Shown: in pieces, positions 36,998-48,774 of the stretch
How the letters are laid out: each line of letters starts with the position of its first letter
Position numbering within the stretch: the first letter of the stretch is position 1
Source of the DNA: Trichoplusia ni
Lineage: Eukaryota; Arthropoda; Insecta; Lepidoptera; Noctuidae
Assembly: GCF_003590095.1 (NCBI RefSeq)
Contig: NC_039493.1
Location: 9,052,001 to 9,116,000, forward strand
Direction: 5' to 3'
Length of the DNA stretch: 64,000 bases
Position numbers and translations under genes: made by a program
The notes under the pieces: model-generated
Told to the model about the DNA's origin: nothing
Seen by the model: the letters and a program-made list of their open reading frames with translations, nothing else
Databases searched by the model: none

Positions 36998-39900
36998 TTA
37001 TGTTTTCTTTTGAAAAGCGAAGGCACTAAGTTTTGATTGCTTAGAAGCGTTACTGACGACGGGTTCTGTTCCATTGCTATCTTCGTCCAATTTTCTTTTA
37101 GGACCGTTTTCTGAACTAGTTGCATTCTTTCCTTGTACAGTCTTAAAGAGCTTGATGCCATGGCGTGTTAATTCTGATGGCCCTAGTCCAGGGTTCTGAT
37201 TTTCGAGAACGGATTTATTTCTTGTGAACCATTCTACAAAGGTTTCAGATCCTATAGGTGTCAAAGGCTGTAAAAATAATAAGCTTACAATATAATTAAA
37301 AGTTTGAACCAAAACCGTTTCCATTTGTGTATATTTGGTTGTGTTGTGATATTCAACCTTACATTTTAGAGTAAGATCAGTAACTTAATATAGGCAATTT
37401 GGCAAAACTAATTCCCAGGGAAAACTCGTTCTCAATTCCATTACTTATAATAGGAAACTATTGTCTGGTTAACCCAATGAAAGATATAAGAAGTAAATAG
37501 CCTATGAAAACTAATAAGGAGGAAAGAACAAGATACATTGGTAAGAGTTACTTACGTCATCATTCTCGGTAGTATCAGCAGGATTGTGCACCTCCACTAG
37601 TGTTCTCTCAGTCAAGCTTAGTGGACTCGGCCCATTCTTTGTGTTTGATGCTTGTTTTTTGAAAATGTTTCTAGCTCTACCAGGCGATGACTTAATGGGC
37701 TGAAATATTTAGAAAAAACTCCAGTTAAATACATATTTTTTACCATTTTGTACTTATATTGTTACAGTTTTATTTTAGTTATTCTTATCATAAAGGCAAT
37801 AAAAACACTTACAATTGGCTTAAGAGTCGTTTCGGCTTCAACTTTTTTCTCTTTAACTTTTTGTGGTATAATTAAACTCGCATTTAAATCTTCTCCCGCA
37901 TTAGTGTCGTCATTCGTTTCCTGTGTGTCAAGCTCTGTAAAGTGTGAGTTTTGTGCGACGTTCAGTTTGTCAGAGTCTTTCTCCCAAGTTTCTGCTAGGT
38001 TAGAAAGTTTGTCGGCTAAATGCACACGGCCCAAACGCGAGGCATATTTGGCCGCTAGAGGGAGTAAACGATCGTCTTTCAGTAATTCCATAAGTTCCAA
38101 CGCTCTTTGTTCGATCTCGCTACGGCATGCAAGCTGAAATAAAATTGATCTGATTATTATTTCACCTTAAACTATGATAGAACACAGTTGCAAAGAAACA
38201 TTATAGTAGTCTGTTAATAGGGAAAACCAAAGTAGGATTACCGCAAAAAGTTTCAATGCAGTTTCTCTCGCAGTCTTTACGTCAACATCCGCCGAGGTGT
38301 GAGCCCATCTTACTAATTGTTCTTCGTATTGGCTTTTTTCCGTATCCATTTCACATAGTGGTATCTATGTAACAAGACATAATAATAGATAAGTTTTATT
38401 CTTCTAAATGTTTATACAGTGTACACATTCGATTTTATATCACGTAATATAGTGTAGTTATCTTACTTGTAAAGGTAATTCTGAGACGATTGGTTTCGGT
38501 ACCGTTGCTGGGAAGGAGGTTCCTCTACAGAGTATAGCACGAACTTTTTGTGTTGTCTCACTTACCTATAAGAAAAATGATACCTTCTTAAAAACAGATA
38601 AATGATATATACACCGTGATTTTTAGTCGTCTTACAAAAGCAGCCCAGTTCATGAATCCAATGACTAGAACACGTTCATGAAAAAAAGATGGTACATATG
38701 AGATTTCAATAAATTTAAAATGCAATTTTTATTCAATATTATGATGCAATTCGTAGTTTTTTAGAAACACAGCTCTGTTGCGAGCGCGGTCCGAGCCTTT
38801 TAACAATGGTGAGGGGCGCGGGCGGCGTTGTTTTTATCATTTTTAAGAGTATTTTCAGATTTTTCTTGTTTAATTTTTATTCGTAATTTTGTCTTAGTTG
38901 ATGATAAAAAAAAAAAATCGCGCCTAGGGGTACTTTACGTCGGATACATGAACTGGGCTCCTTTTGTAAGACGACTAAAAAATCACCGTGTATATTACTC
39001 ATACGAAACATAAAGTGGTGGATACATTTACAACTATTGTTATATTACAGTTGTCGTTTTTAGAGTTGAGATGAACCTCTATTGCGACTTAAAACAGACT
39101 AGTCTCTTAAAGCTACGCAATTTAGACAAGTCACAGTGTAATGCGCGTAACGGTGTGGGAAGCCTTAAGCAGGTCCTTACAGAGACAATGAACCACGAGT
39201 CGGAAGCTCCCCGCGAGTGCGCGTCCATGTCCGCGAGCGGCAGCCACAGCGCGGCGGCGGGCGGCAGCAGGCGCAGGCGGCCCGCGCTGTCGGCCGCCGC
39301 CGCGCCGCCCGGCCCCGCGCCCGCCGCCGCGCCCGCGCCCAGCCAGCGCAGGCGGCTGCCCGGCGACAGCGGCACCGCCACTGAGCGGCTGCGGACTTGC
39401 TGACCTGGAGCGACACACATTAAACACATTATTAAATGATGTAAGCGGTTTACTCACGCATATTTATCGGGGTAGCCCGACTAGTTTCGGACCCGACCGA
39501 GACCTTATTCATGAGCAGACGCGGCGGGACTCACTATCAAAATTAAACACATGTAACTTTAAACTAGTTAGGTGTACTTTATATGTATTAAGGATTTCAA
39601 CGCATTGCCATACACCAACATAAAAACGCGGATGACGTAGCACGGCGGTTCAGGTTTAGTCAGTAAAAGTCTGACAGTGCCCATTTCCTCCCCCAAGGGA
39701 GTGGGTGTCCATGAGAATTCCCCCACCTTACCAAATAAAAGGTGTACTTTGTATAGTTGTTAAAATTATATGAATAACATCAGTGTTTTTTATCTACGTA
39801 GCAAGATCATATTATTGTTTACCTACTACAGGTTACTGAATAATGCTATTTTGTGCATAAACAATTTTTCAAAGGAATACAATGATTTGCCAATATAAGG

Positions 39901-42900
39901 AAATGTATAGGTAGTACTAAGAAGTTAGTTACCATTAACAGCTATAATATCCATAGCGAGATGTTGATCTGAGGGTCCCGGGTCTGTGCTATGGTACACA
40001 GCAAATACTGTAGTATTGTAACCTGCTAAAGTAACCACTGGGCCAGCCAGTGAAATTACCTGAAACATAAAAGACATGCAATTCAAATCTGTCACATCAG
40101 TCTGATACTGACTGTGTTGCAAAAGCGAATGTTTTAGAGTTTGTATTTATGTTTACTACCCCTTCACATACTACATAAATATAGGATAGTTTAATACAAA
40201 TATTGGTTTGTGTATATTTGAATTGTTTTTATTGCTTTACCTATATATTTACAGTAACAACGGTCTACCTGTCGCTGTGTGCCTAGCGGTGTAAACAGCC
40301 GAAGCAGGCGGAGGTTAGTAGCGCAGGCGACGATGCCACTTGCCGCTGTTATGCATAAAATCTCTTCAGTGTCCGGCATCGACACACTCCACTCCTTGCT
40401 GCTACCTACCAGAGATATGCACACCAGCTTACTGTGGAATAAACAAAACAAATGAAAAATAAACGCTACACATGAACCTAGGTTAAAAACTTAGGTTTCT
40501 ATAAATAAAATATCCCTGAATACATAGTATAAATAATGTATGGTCTCACCTGGGCGTTTCACAAGCCAAAGCAACTACGGTAGAAGATAAACTCGCCATT
40601 GTGTGGTTTAAATAGTTGTTCAAATGTATGCCATGATGCAAATTCGTGTCATGAAATTCTACATCAATAGTGGATTCTCCATTTTCTTGGGTATGACAGC
40701 GCACTATGCCTATATCATTCCAACACATGTATCTGTAAATTGAAGATTTGTTTATAGACACTGATAAACTAAATCATAAATCTTCCTTATTAACCAACTT
40801 AAAAAAGGAGGTCCTGAGTTTGACCTTTAAGTATGTACAACAGCAACATACATATGAAGAAGGTTTATTAATATATTTTGTAACAGACCTATGCTCCAAG
40901 TGTACAGGTGTGGAAGACGGTTGGAAGGGTGGTTGTGGTGGTACAGTAGAGGGCGCGGGTGTTTCGCGCCTGGACGCCGGCCGCGAGTCATCCTGTTCGT
41001 GCTCCTTAGTAATCCCAAGAGTCTCATTCTTAATTCTTTCAAGTGATATAGCATTGTCATCGTCACTTTCGTAATTCTCTATTAAGTCATCCACTACGTC
41101 GCCATCGTCTAAGGGAAAAACGTTTTTTTATAACTTCATAACAGATTTACCAGTCAGTGTAAAACGTTATGACGTTTGGGATTACATAGTTAGTTAATAG
41201 TTTTTCCTGTTTTTAGCTAACCACGGAAAAATAATGAGTTCATAAAGGGAGTTCCGATTTCGTCATTTACATAATAATATAACTATTATATTACCATTAT
41301 CCCTCTCCACCATTTCTACATCCTCAGAGTCAGCTCCAAATTTGCTGCTGTCTTTTCCGTAGCAGTTAACTAGCATACCGAGTTGACCAGCAGTGTCACA
41401 ATATGCCAACACACCATTACCTATTAACATAATATTAAGTGTTAATCTTTGAATTTATTACTTGTTTGCTGCACACCATTAGGCTTTGCACCAGATAAAG
41501 GCAAAATAGTTCTGGCTGTTAGCTATCCTGACACTATTTTGTCCAAATTGGTCCAGCCTCTTCAACATGAAGAAATGTTAAACACAGTGAAAAACTTTTC
41601 AGTAAACAATATCATAGTGTAATTTGAAGGATCTATTGACTTTTTTTCGTATATTTTAAACTTTTTCAATCTAAAACTCTTTGTTTCCAGTGTCTACCTT
41701 GACAACCCATAGTCATTAACATCAAACTGCTAGATGATATGCTTGTAAATAAATAGAAACTTATTCCTTTTGAAAATTAAAGAAACTTGTAATTTTTAAT
41801 GTCTGTTTTAGTCCTTTAACCAAGAAATGAGGTGCTTCATAATCAGTTCATCAATTCAGCAATGCCAATGCGGACGGATGATATCTCCATATTTAGCACA
41901 AATAGCATTGAGAAGGATGAGCTCACAGAAGGTACCTATACATTTTATTTAGGATAAATACATTAATTTGTTTTTATCTATATGGTGAGTCATGAATTTT
42001 GTTTTTTTAGTTTACCTTTAGGATTCCAAGCCATAGCAGTGACATTGTGTGATGTAGGGTGTTCAATGATACCGGTGCACACTCCAGAGCCAGTTTCCCA
42101 CACTGCAATTTGCCCAGCAACAGTGCTACCAGCTAAATGCTCCCCGCATGGTGAAAACACACACTGTGATATCGCACATTTAATCTAGAAATAAGGAGAA
42201 ATTCCCATCTTTAAGATCTCTTTTAAGTCTTTCCAATTCCCTATCTTGCACTTAGTACTCAATTCATCCATCAATGCTTCTGGAGTCAGCCTTCTTGCTA
42301 TGGAAAGTATGCAACAGAAATTGAGCATTTAAAAATAACCAATAATATGATATCAAATATTGTTCCTTTCTTCAGAATTTTTGTATATCTGCTGTCTTAT
42401 GGACTATAAAAGGTTTGGAAAAAAAGGATTTATTATTTGAGTCATTCCTCTGAATAATAATTACCAAATGATGTGTGAATGTCATCCTCTGCCCCCAACT
42501 CTCACAGTCTAACAAGACAACCTCTCTGTTATTAGGGTATGCTAAATACTTTCCTTCTGTGGGCTCAAAATCCATTCGACCTGAAACAATGTTACAATGG
42601 CCACATTGAAAAAAATTTGCAAAATTAAGATCATGTTCTGCCTTTGAATAATGGCAATAGGCAGTGATGAGCAACACATAACAGATGTGCTTTAGATTGA
42701 AATTTGAATTTATTCTAGAACATTTTTCAATTTAAGATTTAACAATAACAAAATACATCTCAAAAATACCATTTTTAAACTTTGTTCATCATGAATTAAA
42801 ATCATTTTTTTTGGTGAAATTAAGGCCAAAACTTGTGTTTTGAAAGACAAACACACTGGTCATTAATTAAAATTTGAATTATAATAACATTTGAATCTTA

Positions 42901-43628
42901 CATAGTACTTTGGCAGCGTAAAATGTGTTGATCTTTGGTATACAAGAGGTTTCCTTCACAATTTTTTGTGTGTCAATATCCCACACTCTCAACTTTCCAT
43001 CACCACAAGCTGTGCTAGCATATTTCATGTGAGGACATATTGCAATGCTTAGTACAGGCCCAGTGTGTTCCTTCATAACAAATAATGGAGCACCACCTTC
43101 AAGGCTGCATATCTTAGCTTCCATGTTCTCTGATGTACATCCCAAAGCCTGAAAAGTTTTAATCCTTTATATTATACTATATTACTAAAGGACGTCAAAC
43201 GTACTGCTCAACAGTTAATAGATTACCTCAATTTTATTTGTTGATTTGATTTGTGTAACTGGGGCCGTAAATCTCGTGACAATACCATCTTTATCAAAGG
43301 CAGGGTACGTATAAGCTTGAACTGCGTGATTATCAGTGGCCACATAGAGTCGTTTTTCTTTGTAGCAAACAGAAACTGCACTTTCCCCAACACAATGTGA
43401 ATTGGGATCATCGTCGTCAATATCTACCCATATTCTAACATCGCCGTCATTCCCGCATGTTATAATGTTTCTAAATAAAAGGTTTACACATTATTAATAA
43501 TTTACTACACAAATAAACGTCTAATCAGGATTAGAATTCAAAGTTACGTACTGTCCATTTTCAGTGTAACATAGATCAGTATGGCCTTCAGCATGAGCGT
43601 ATCTTAGTGGTTTGCTATCAATCTTCAT
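36998..43628 (-). CDS. WDHD1: AND-1 / WDHD1 / Ctf4 replisome adaptor
   Basis: Trimeric replisome hub that couples CMG helicase and DNA polymerase alpha. Sixteen exons on the minus strand: 43552-43628, 43227-43470, 42902-43148, 42465-42580, 42016-42184, 41295-41420, 40889-41108, 40550-40732, 40269-40431, 39933-40059, 39181-39404, 38467-38565, 38242-38364, 37813-38133, 37556-37699 and 36998-37267. All phases fit; 950 aa (human 1129). Start MKIDSKPLRYAHAEGHTDL (human 'RKPMRYGHTEGHTEV'). WD40 propeller about 1-330 (TCGNDGDVRIW, ACGDGKLRVWDI, GSTVAGQIAVWE). SepB propeller about 385-690 (STPVHLEHRYMCWNDIGIVR, SLAGPVVTLAG). Then a helical stretch. The C-terminal HMG-box-like segment (ETFVEWFTRNKSVLENQNP) is short, and the protein ends SKLSAFAFQKKT, like human 'KLSAFAFKQE'. 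Exon 11 is GC- and Ala-rich. The donor of exon 7 is the weak GTCTGT. Confidence 0.94.
38610..38992. mobile_element. MITE, family 1 copy 2 (inverted relative to copy 1)
   Basis: 383 bases in an AND-1 intron with TIRs TACACCGTGATTTTTAGTCG and its inverse. Internal blocks (GATGCAATTCGTAGTTTTTTA, GCGAGCGCGGTCCGAGCC, TTGATGATAAAA) match copy 1 read on the other strand. Confidence 0.8.
39600..39740. repeat. Interspersed repeat in AND-1 intron 10
   Basis: Contains 'agtcagtaaaagtctgacag', the reverse complement of a block at 4648-4673, plus 'cctcccccaagggagtgggt'. An element of the same family as 4630-4960 in opposite orientation; class not determined. Confidence 0.4.
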
Positions 43629-44144
43629 ATTTAGTTACTCAGGCGTATAATTCTTTTCGAAAAACAATAGGTCATGTAATGAAACTTTAATACACCAACA
43701 CCAAACAGGTTACAGAAGTTGACAGTTTTGTCAAAAACTTTTGCAATTTGGCGGGAACGACGGACCGGTCATAGACTCGATCGATAAAGTCTTCGGTCAT
43801 AGAGCAGTACTACAGACGCACAACATAAAAGTTTATGATAGTTGAGTTTTAAAAATTATTTTTGAAGGATTTTATTATTCTGGAATATTATGAAGCATTT
43901 ATGTGTTATATCCGATTTAGGAAGTGTAGGAAGTTGCATGTTTTTTTAATCATGATATATTTTCTCATGTTTTTATTGTTTTTATACATATTGTTTATCA
44001 GAAAACTTAACCCTTTTCAGAAGTTGTTCAAGTAAATAAGAATTAGGTATACTGTATAAATTACAACAAACTGCTAAAAATGTATGCATCATGACTTTTT
44101 GTATTTTTAGTTTAGGTAAGTACCGACTATTTTTGATTTACTAG
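43629..44144. other. AND-1 / gamma-lyase A divergent interval
   Basis: Holds the AND-1 promoter (minus) and the unresolved first exon of gamma-lyase A (plus). A donor-like TTTAG/GTAAGT occurs at 44114-44120. If it were spliced to 44145, an in-frame TAG would precede the exon, so it can only be an untranslated exon or unused. Confidence 0.4.
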
Positions 44145-47100
44145 GAGGCTGACGAAGATTCTTGCGGCTTTTTACCGCAAAAATCTGGCTACGCGACAGC
44201 CGCCGTTCATGTTGCTCAAGAACCAGAGAAGCAGGGGGGTGCAGTGGTACCACCAATTACAATGTCAAGCACATTTAAGTTTAAATCACTCACTGAACCC
44301 TTGAACGTAAGTTTATTTTTGAACAGTTACAAATTGGGTACGGAAACGCGATTTTGGATTAGCTTAATTCAATTGTATTTTTAGAATTTTATATATGGGA
44401 GATTAGGGAATCCTATGAGGGATACGTTGGAACAATGCCTAGCATCGTTAGAGGGTGGAAAAGTCGGTTTTGCTTTCGCTTCTGGTATGGGAGCTATTTC
44501 AGCCACTGCGTTATTGCTAAATAAAGGCGACCACCTTATTTCAAATGAAGATGTCTACGGTGGAACATACACTTTATTCAGGTATTGTAATCTATACTTA
44601 TATTTTAAAGCTGAAGAGTTTGTTTGTTTGAATATGCTAATCTCAAGAACTACTGGTCCGATTTGAAAACGTTCACGCTAGTAGCACAATAAAAGTGGTA
44701 GGGCTAGTTTTGGTAGCAACATTCTTGAACTCTTTTACACACAAGAGCAATTAACATTTAGATTTTGACATTGGTTTTTTTTACTCATACTTACAGTGAA
44801 TTCATACCAAGATTGGGAGTTGAAGTGACATTTATAGACATGATGGACCCCAATAACTTAGAAAAAGCAATAAAAAAGAATACGAAGGTTAGCTAAACAT
44901 TTTAATATACCTATCATTCGATAGACTTAAATACGATGTAGGTATATTAAAATTCAGTAATCATGTCACCACTGCTTCATCCGCAAAATAATACTTGAAT
45001 CGATTTCTTGGATAAACTCCTTTTGAGTTGTACAGCAAAACTATTTTTATCTTTTTCACTTCTAGATGGTCTATTTTGAAACTCCGACTAACCCTTCTAT
45101 AAAAGTTATTGACATTGAAGTAACAGTGAAACAGGTGAAAAAACATGGCAATATTATGGTTGTTGTTGATAACACATTCCTTGGATCATATTTACAACGA
45201 CCACTGGATTTCGGTGCCGATATTGTATTATACTCTCTGACGAAATTCATGAATGGCAACAGCGATGTCATATTGGGCGGAGCAATAGTCAACGACGCTG
45301 GTATAGCTGAAAGGCTAAGGTTTATACAAAGAAGTAAGTGATATAGAGGTCAAGTGAAATTTTTATTTTATAAAAATAAAAATCTTTAAGTTTATACGAT
45401 ACCGTAAGAAATTGGCCGAATTATCAATCATTCATAAGTTAAATTCAATTCCATAAGAAGATTAAGGAAGTAACTACCTACTCATTTAGCACCGAATGAG
45501 CATTTCGCAAGGGGAATTCCGTGCGCACCTACTGGAATTCCTGAAGAGGCGGGATGCAGTCATAAAACACAGTATAACATAAATATACAGTTTTCGATCT
45601 ATTTAATTTAAAGCGTTCGTACTCATCCCTGAGTTGTGCATGAGTTGTGTCCCATATAACAATGAAACCGATTTCATTTTTGCTTGGACTGGAAGTGTAG
45701 TGCCCGGCCGAGCTTGCCACACTAGTCCTTATTATTTACTAGCTTTGCGCCCGCGGCTTTGCCCGCGTCGAGGTCGGTTATATCGCGTTTCCAGGAGAAC
45801 TCTTCAAAAATCTGGGATAAAAACTATGCTATGTTCCTTCTCAAGGTCAATTCTATCTCTGTACCAAAATTTCATTAAAATCAGTTCAGTGGTTTAGACG
45901 TGAAAGCGTAACAGACAGACAGACAGAGTTACTTTCGCATTTATGATATTAGTAAGGAAGGATTAAATGTAAATAATTGTATAATGTGGTGAATACATCT
46001 AAATATTTGTTTATATCACGATTTCATGATTTCAGTCGTGGGAATAATTCCTTCACCTTTTGATTGCTACTTGGTCAACAGAAGCTTGAAAACATTAGCA
46101 ATTCGTATGGAACGCCATAAAGTTACATCGTTAGCAATAGCAAAATGGTTGTATTTCCATCCACAAATTCGAGATGTCATGCATCCAGGTTAGAATTCAA
46201 TCTAACCTTATATACTTACCTTATTTACTACATACTAACTAAGCAAAATTAATTTCTAAAACAACTTATCAGTAGGTACTTCGCAATAACTGAGGTTTAA
46301 TTCTCACCAAATTCAAAATAAATTGCTGTTTTAGGTCTTGAAACTCACATGCAGCAACATATCGCAAAAAAGCAGTCAACCGGACACTCCGGAGTATTCA
46401 GTTTCGCCCATTTTGGTAACTTGAAGAATTCTGAAAAACTGTGTGCTGCATTAAAAGTGTTCACTCTCGCTGTGAGTTTAGGGGGCCATGAAAGTTTAAT
46501 TGAAATACCGTAAGTATTCTACTTGAAGTTTGTCTTACCTAGCTTTAGAAATTTAAGGATTGCTTATTTTTCATTTTCTTTCTTGATTCCTCATGACTAG
46601 TGACTGAGGGTCGTGACTAACTTCCTGAAACTGCTTGAAGTCGCGTTATCCACTATATTACCTCATGATAAGACAAGTGTTATACGAACCAACGTTTGAA
46701 CAATTCATCCTCCTTCGCCACGTTCACAACTTTTTTTCCTTCCATGTGGCCAGCAACAATGAGGTTTTCTAGGTTTCCGACCTCTCTTCTGTCTACCAAA
46801 TTTCCTGCAAATGGTCGAAAATTTTTGCTTGATCTTCAGCAGGTTGATTTGTGCCTTTATCATTACGGTTTATGAAGCTTAAAGATATAAAGAGAAGATC
46901 TGTTCATTTCCCGTTCTTTGTGATGTGTCGAATCTGTCTATGAATTTGACTACTCTTTGCAGAAGCTCAGCCAGTGTTTTTTTGGGCTTATTATTGTTGT
47001 ATCCTCTGCGAAGCGTTAATTAATCATGTGTATCATACGGTATTCAACCCTCTAAAGCTTTACGCGTATGGAGGAGAGATAAAGGTTTAAGGAAAAAATT

Positions 47101-47347
47101 AACAAATTTCCGGTCTTACCAAATCATTGCCAACCGCCTGCGTGTAGTTGTTTAAGTAGTATGTAATAATAATAAAAATGTATTTTCCTATAGAAGCCAA
47201 ATGACTCATAAACTTGTACCAGAAGATGTGAAAAAGCGTCTTGGCATCACAGACAACGTGATAAGGGTTTCAGTTGGATTAGAAGATTACAAAGACCTAA
47301 TAGAAGATTTAGAACAGGCATTACTCGTCGCATTTTGTGAAAAATAG
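44145..47347 (+). CDS. Cystathionine gamma-lyase-family PLP enzyme, copy A (methionine-gamma-lyase-like active site)
   Basis: Cys/Met-metabolism PLP enzyme. Exons: 44145-44306, 44385-44581, 44797-44887, 45066-45333, 46036-46188, 46335-46509 and 47194-47347 (TAG). Phases fit; 399 aa, not counting an unlocated first exon, because 44145 follows a TACTAG acceptor and has no ATG. PLP-binding features are kept: YGRLGNP, ASGMGA, ETPTNPSIKVIDI, VVDNTF and the Schiff-base lysine in YSLTKFMNGNSDV. Against canonical CGL it differs where substrate specificity is set: I for E59 (NFIYGR), T for R119 (YGGTYT, also N118 to Y) and V for E339 (LAVSLGG). SLEGGKVGFAFASGMGAISA and AVSLGGHES are also closer to bacterial methionine gamma-lyase. 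Introns match copies B and C exactly, so it is an animal duplicate and not a bacterial insertion. The reaction it catalyses is inferred. Confidence 0.85.
45725..45965 (+). repeat. LINE (RTE-like) 3' end in copy A intron
   Basis: Starts 'actagctttgcgcccgcggc', contains 'aaaatttcattaaaatcagt' and 'cagacagacagacagagtta', and ends 'tatgatattagtaaggaag'. This is a 3'-end layout repeated very often in moth genomes, which I take to be an RTE-type LINE tail. Non-coding here. Confidence 0.6.
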
Positions 47348-47604
47348 TTCTCTTGATTTGTATACATATTATTGTAGATTTTTACATTATTATTGTACTT
47401 TTGCCTTATATTATACAAACAATATATGATATACATGTCTTTTCATTTTAATGCCCCATGATACATAATATCCTAACAATTTTTATCCACCGGATTCGCT
47501 GGACTAAATTCCGAAAGTTACGGCAAAAATGTGCCTGCATGTATTGACGACAACAGTATGTATTTGGATTTTTAAATACTGGATGGACAATACTTTTAAT
47601 TTTA

Positions 47605-47830
47605 GGGGTGAATATAATACGTCACCACACTATGGGAGCCAACGGATGAACAGCATCGCTGCCGTGCCGTGGTCGGCCTAGGAAGCGGTGGCGAGACGAT
47701 CTACGCTTACCTCGTGGGCTGGTTCCGTGCGACGCACCCTGTCGACTTGTCCCGGTAGTCGTAATAGCCAAGAGCCTCGATCAATACCCAAGGAGGCTCT
47801 CGTTGGGCTTCTGTGTCAAGGGTATTATTC
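47605..47830. repeat. GC-rich interspersed block, unidentified
   Basis: Sharp GC rise ('gctgccgtgccgtggtcggc', 'ggcgagacgatctacgctta'). Frames on both strands are broken by stops. Composition suggests the remains of a LINE or a similar coding element, but I recognise no domain. Confidence 0.35.
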
Positions 47831-48254
47831 ACAATAAGAATGTAACATGCTTACTTTGCTCTCAAAACTAGAATAACTCGCCAAAACGAAGAAAATGATA
47901 GGTATTATCTGGGTAATATATTTACATAATAGGAAGAAAAAAGTATATGCAACTTCCAAGCCTCATTTCGATCGGATAGTGAATCAGGACTATCTCTACG
48001 TTTATTCTTTATCTACATAAAAAACCTTCTCAATGGTGGTTGTATAATTTATGCTAATATGAGCGAGTATCTAGATAATAGCCAGTATAAGCCAGGTTGC
48101 ATACTGGTTGCCGTTTGAATATGAAGAAATAACAGACACAAGTACAAACTTCTGCTATATGATATATTGTAATTGGCTGGTGTTTAAGAATTTCATGTAT
48201 TTTTTTCTTCTTTTTTTGAATTATGATCTTTTTAATGGAATGTCTCATTGACAT

Positions 48255-48640
48255 TCCAAAGACATTAACGTTAATCAAAACTGCTAGATGATATCCCATA
48301 GAACAAATAGAAATACATATTCCGTCTGATATTTTTTCTAGAATTTTTACTATTATATTTACTTATAATTGTTAATGTTCTTTAGATTTCTGTTACCATA
48401 AAATAAAATGAAGAGCTCCATAATTGGTTTATCAATTAATCATCAACGTCATCGTGGAAGGGTAATAGCTCCATATTTGACTCAGATAGGATTGAGAAGG
48501 ATGAGCTCGCAGAAGGTATCTTATATTTTCTTTAGTATAAAGTAAGACATGAAATTGTGATTTTTTGGCTTCCATGCCATAAACTATTTTGTGTGGTGTT
48601 TTGGAGTTACTCAAACCGCTTTTTACGAGCGACCGCCCCT
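48255..48640 (-). pseudogene. AND-1 intron/exon 5 fragment duplicated upstream of copy B
   Basis: Aligns in the same orientation with 41715-42065 inside AND-1. Matching blocks are CTGCTAGATGATAT, AATGAAGAGCTCCATAAT / AATGAGGTGCTTCATAAT, ATTGAGAAGGATGAGCTC, CAGAAGGTA, and then the exon 5 edge (CCATGCCATAAACTATTTTG against CCAAGCCATAGCAGTGACAT). It no longer has a usable frame. It marks the left part of the segment copied when copy B arose from the AND-1/copy A region. Confidence 0.7.
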
Positions 48641-48774
48641 GCCAGCTAAATAGATTAGACGCCTATCCGGTTTCAGCAACTATAGTCGTTTTTCCACTAT
48701 CAATGCATTGAGTAGTATAGAACAACAAAAACATATACACAAATATGTAATCTGGGTAATCCCGTATTTACTAG

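Larger units (their letters stand above)
47348..48774. other. Interval between gamma-lyase copies A and B
   Basis: Copy A 3' UTR, then a GC-rich unidentified block (47605-47830, listed separately), AT-rich DNA, the AND-1 fragment (48255-48640), and a short region that must hold the copy B promoter and first exon. Confidence 0.5.

Noticed and set aside
43223..43420. Minus-strand frame starting MTTMIPIHIVLG
   Set aside because: It is in a shadow frame. The AND-1 exon 43227-43470 in another frame gives TCGNDGDVRIW and joins its neighbours in phase.
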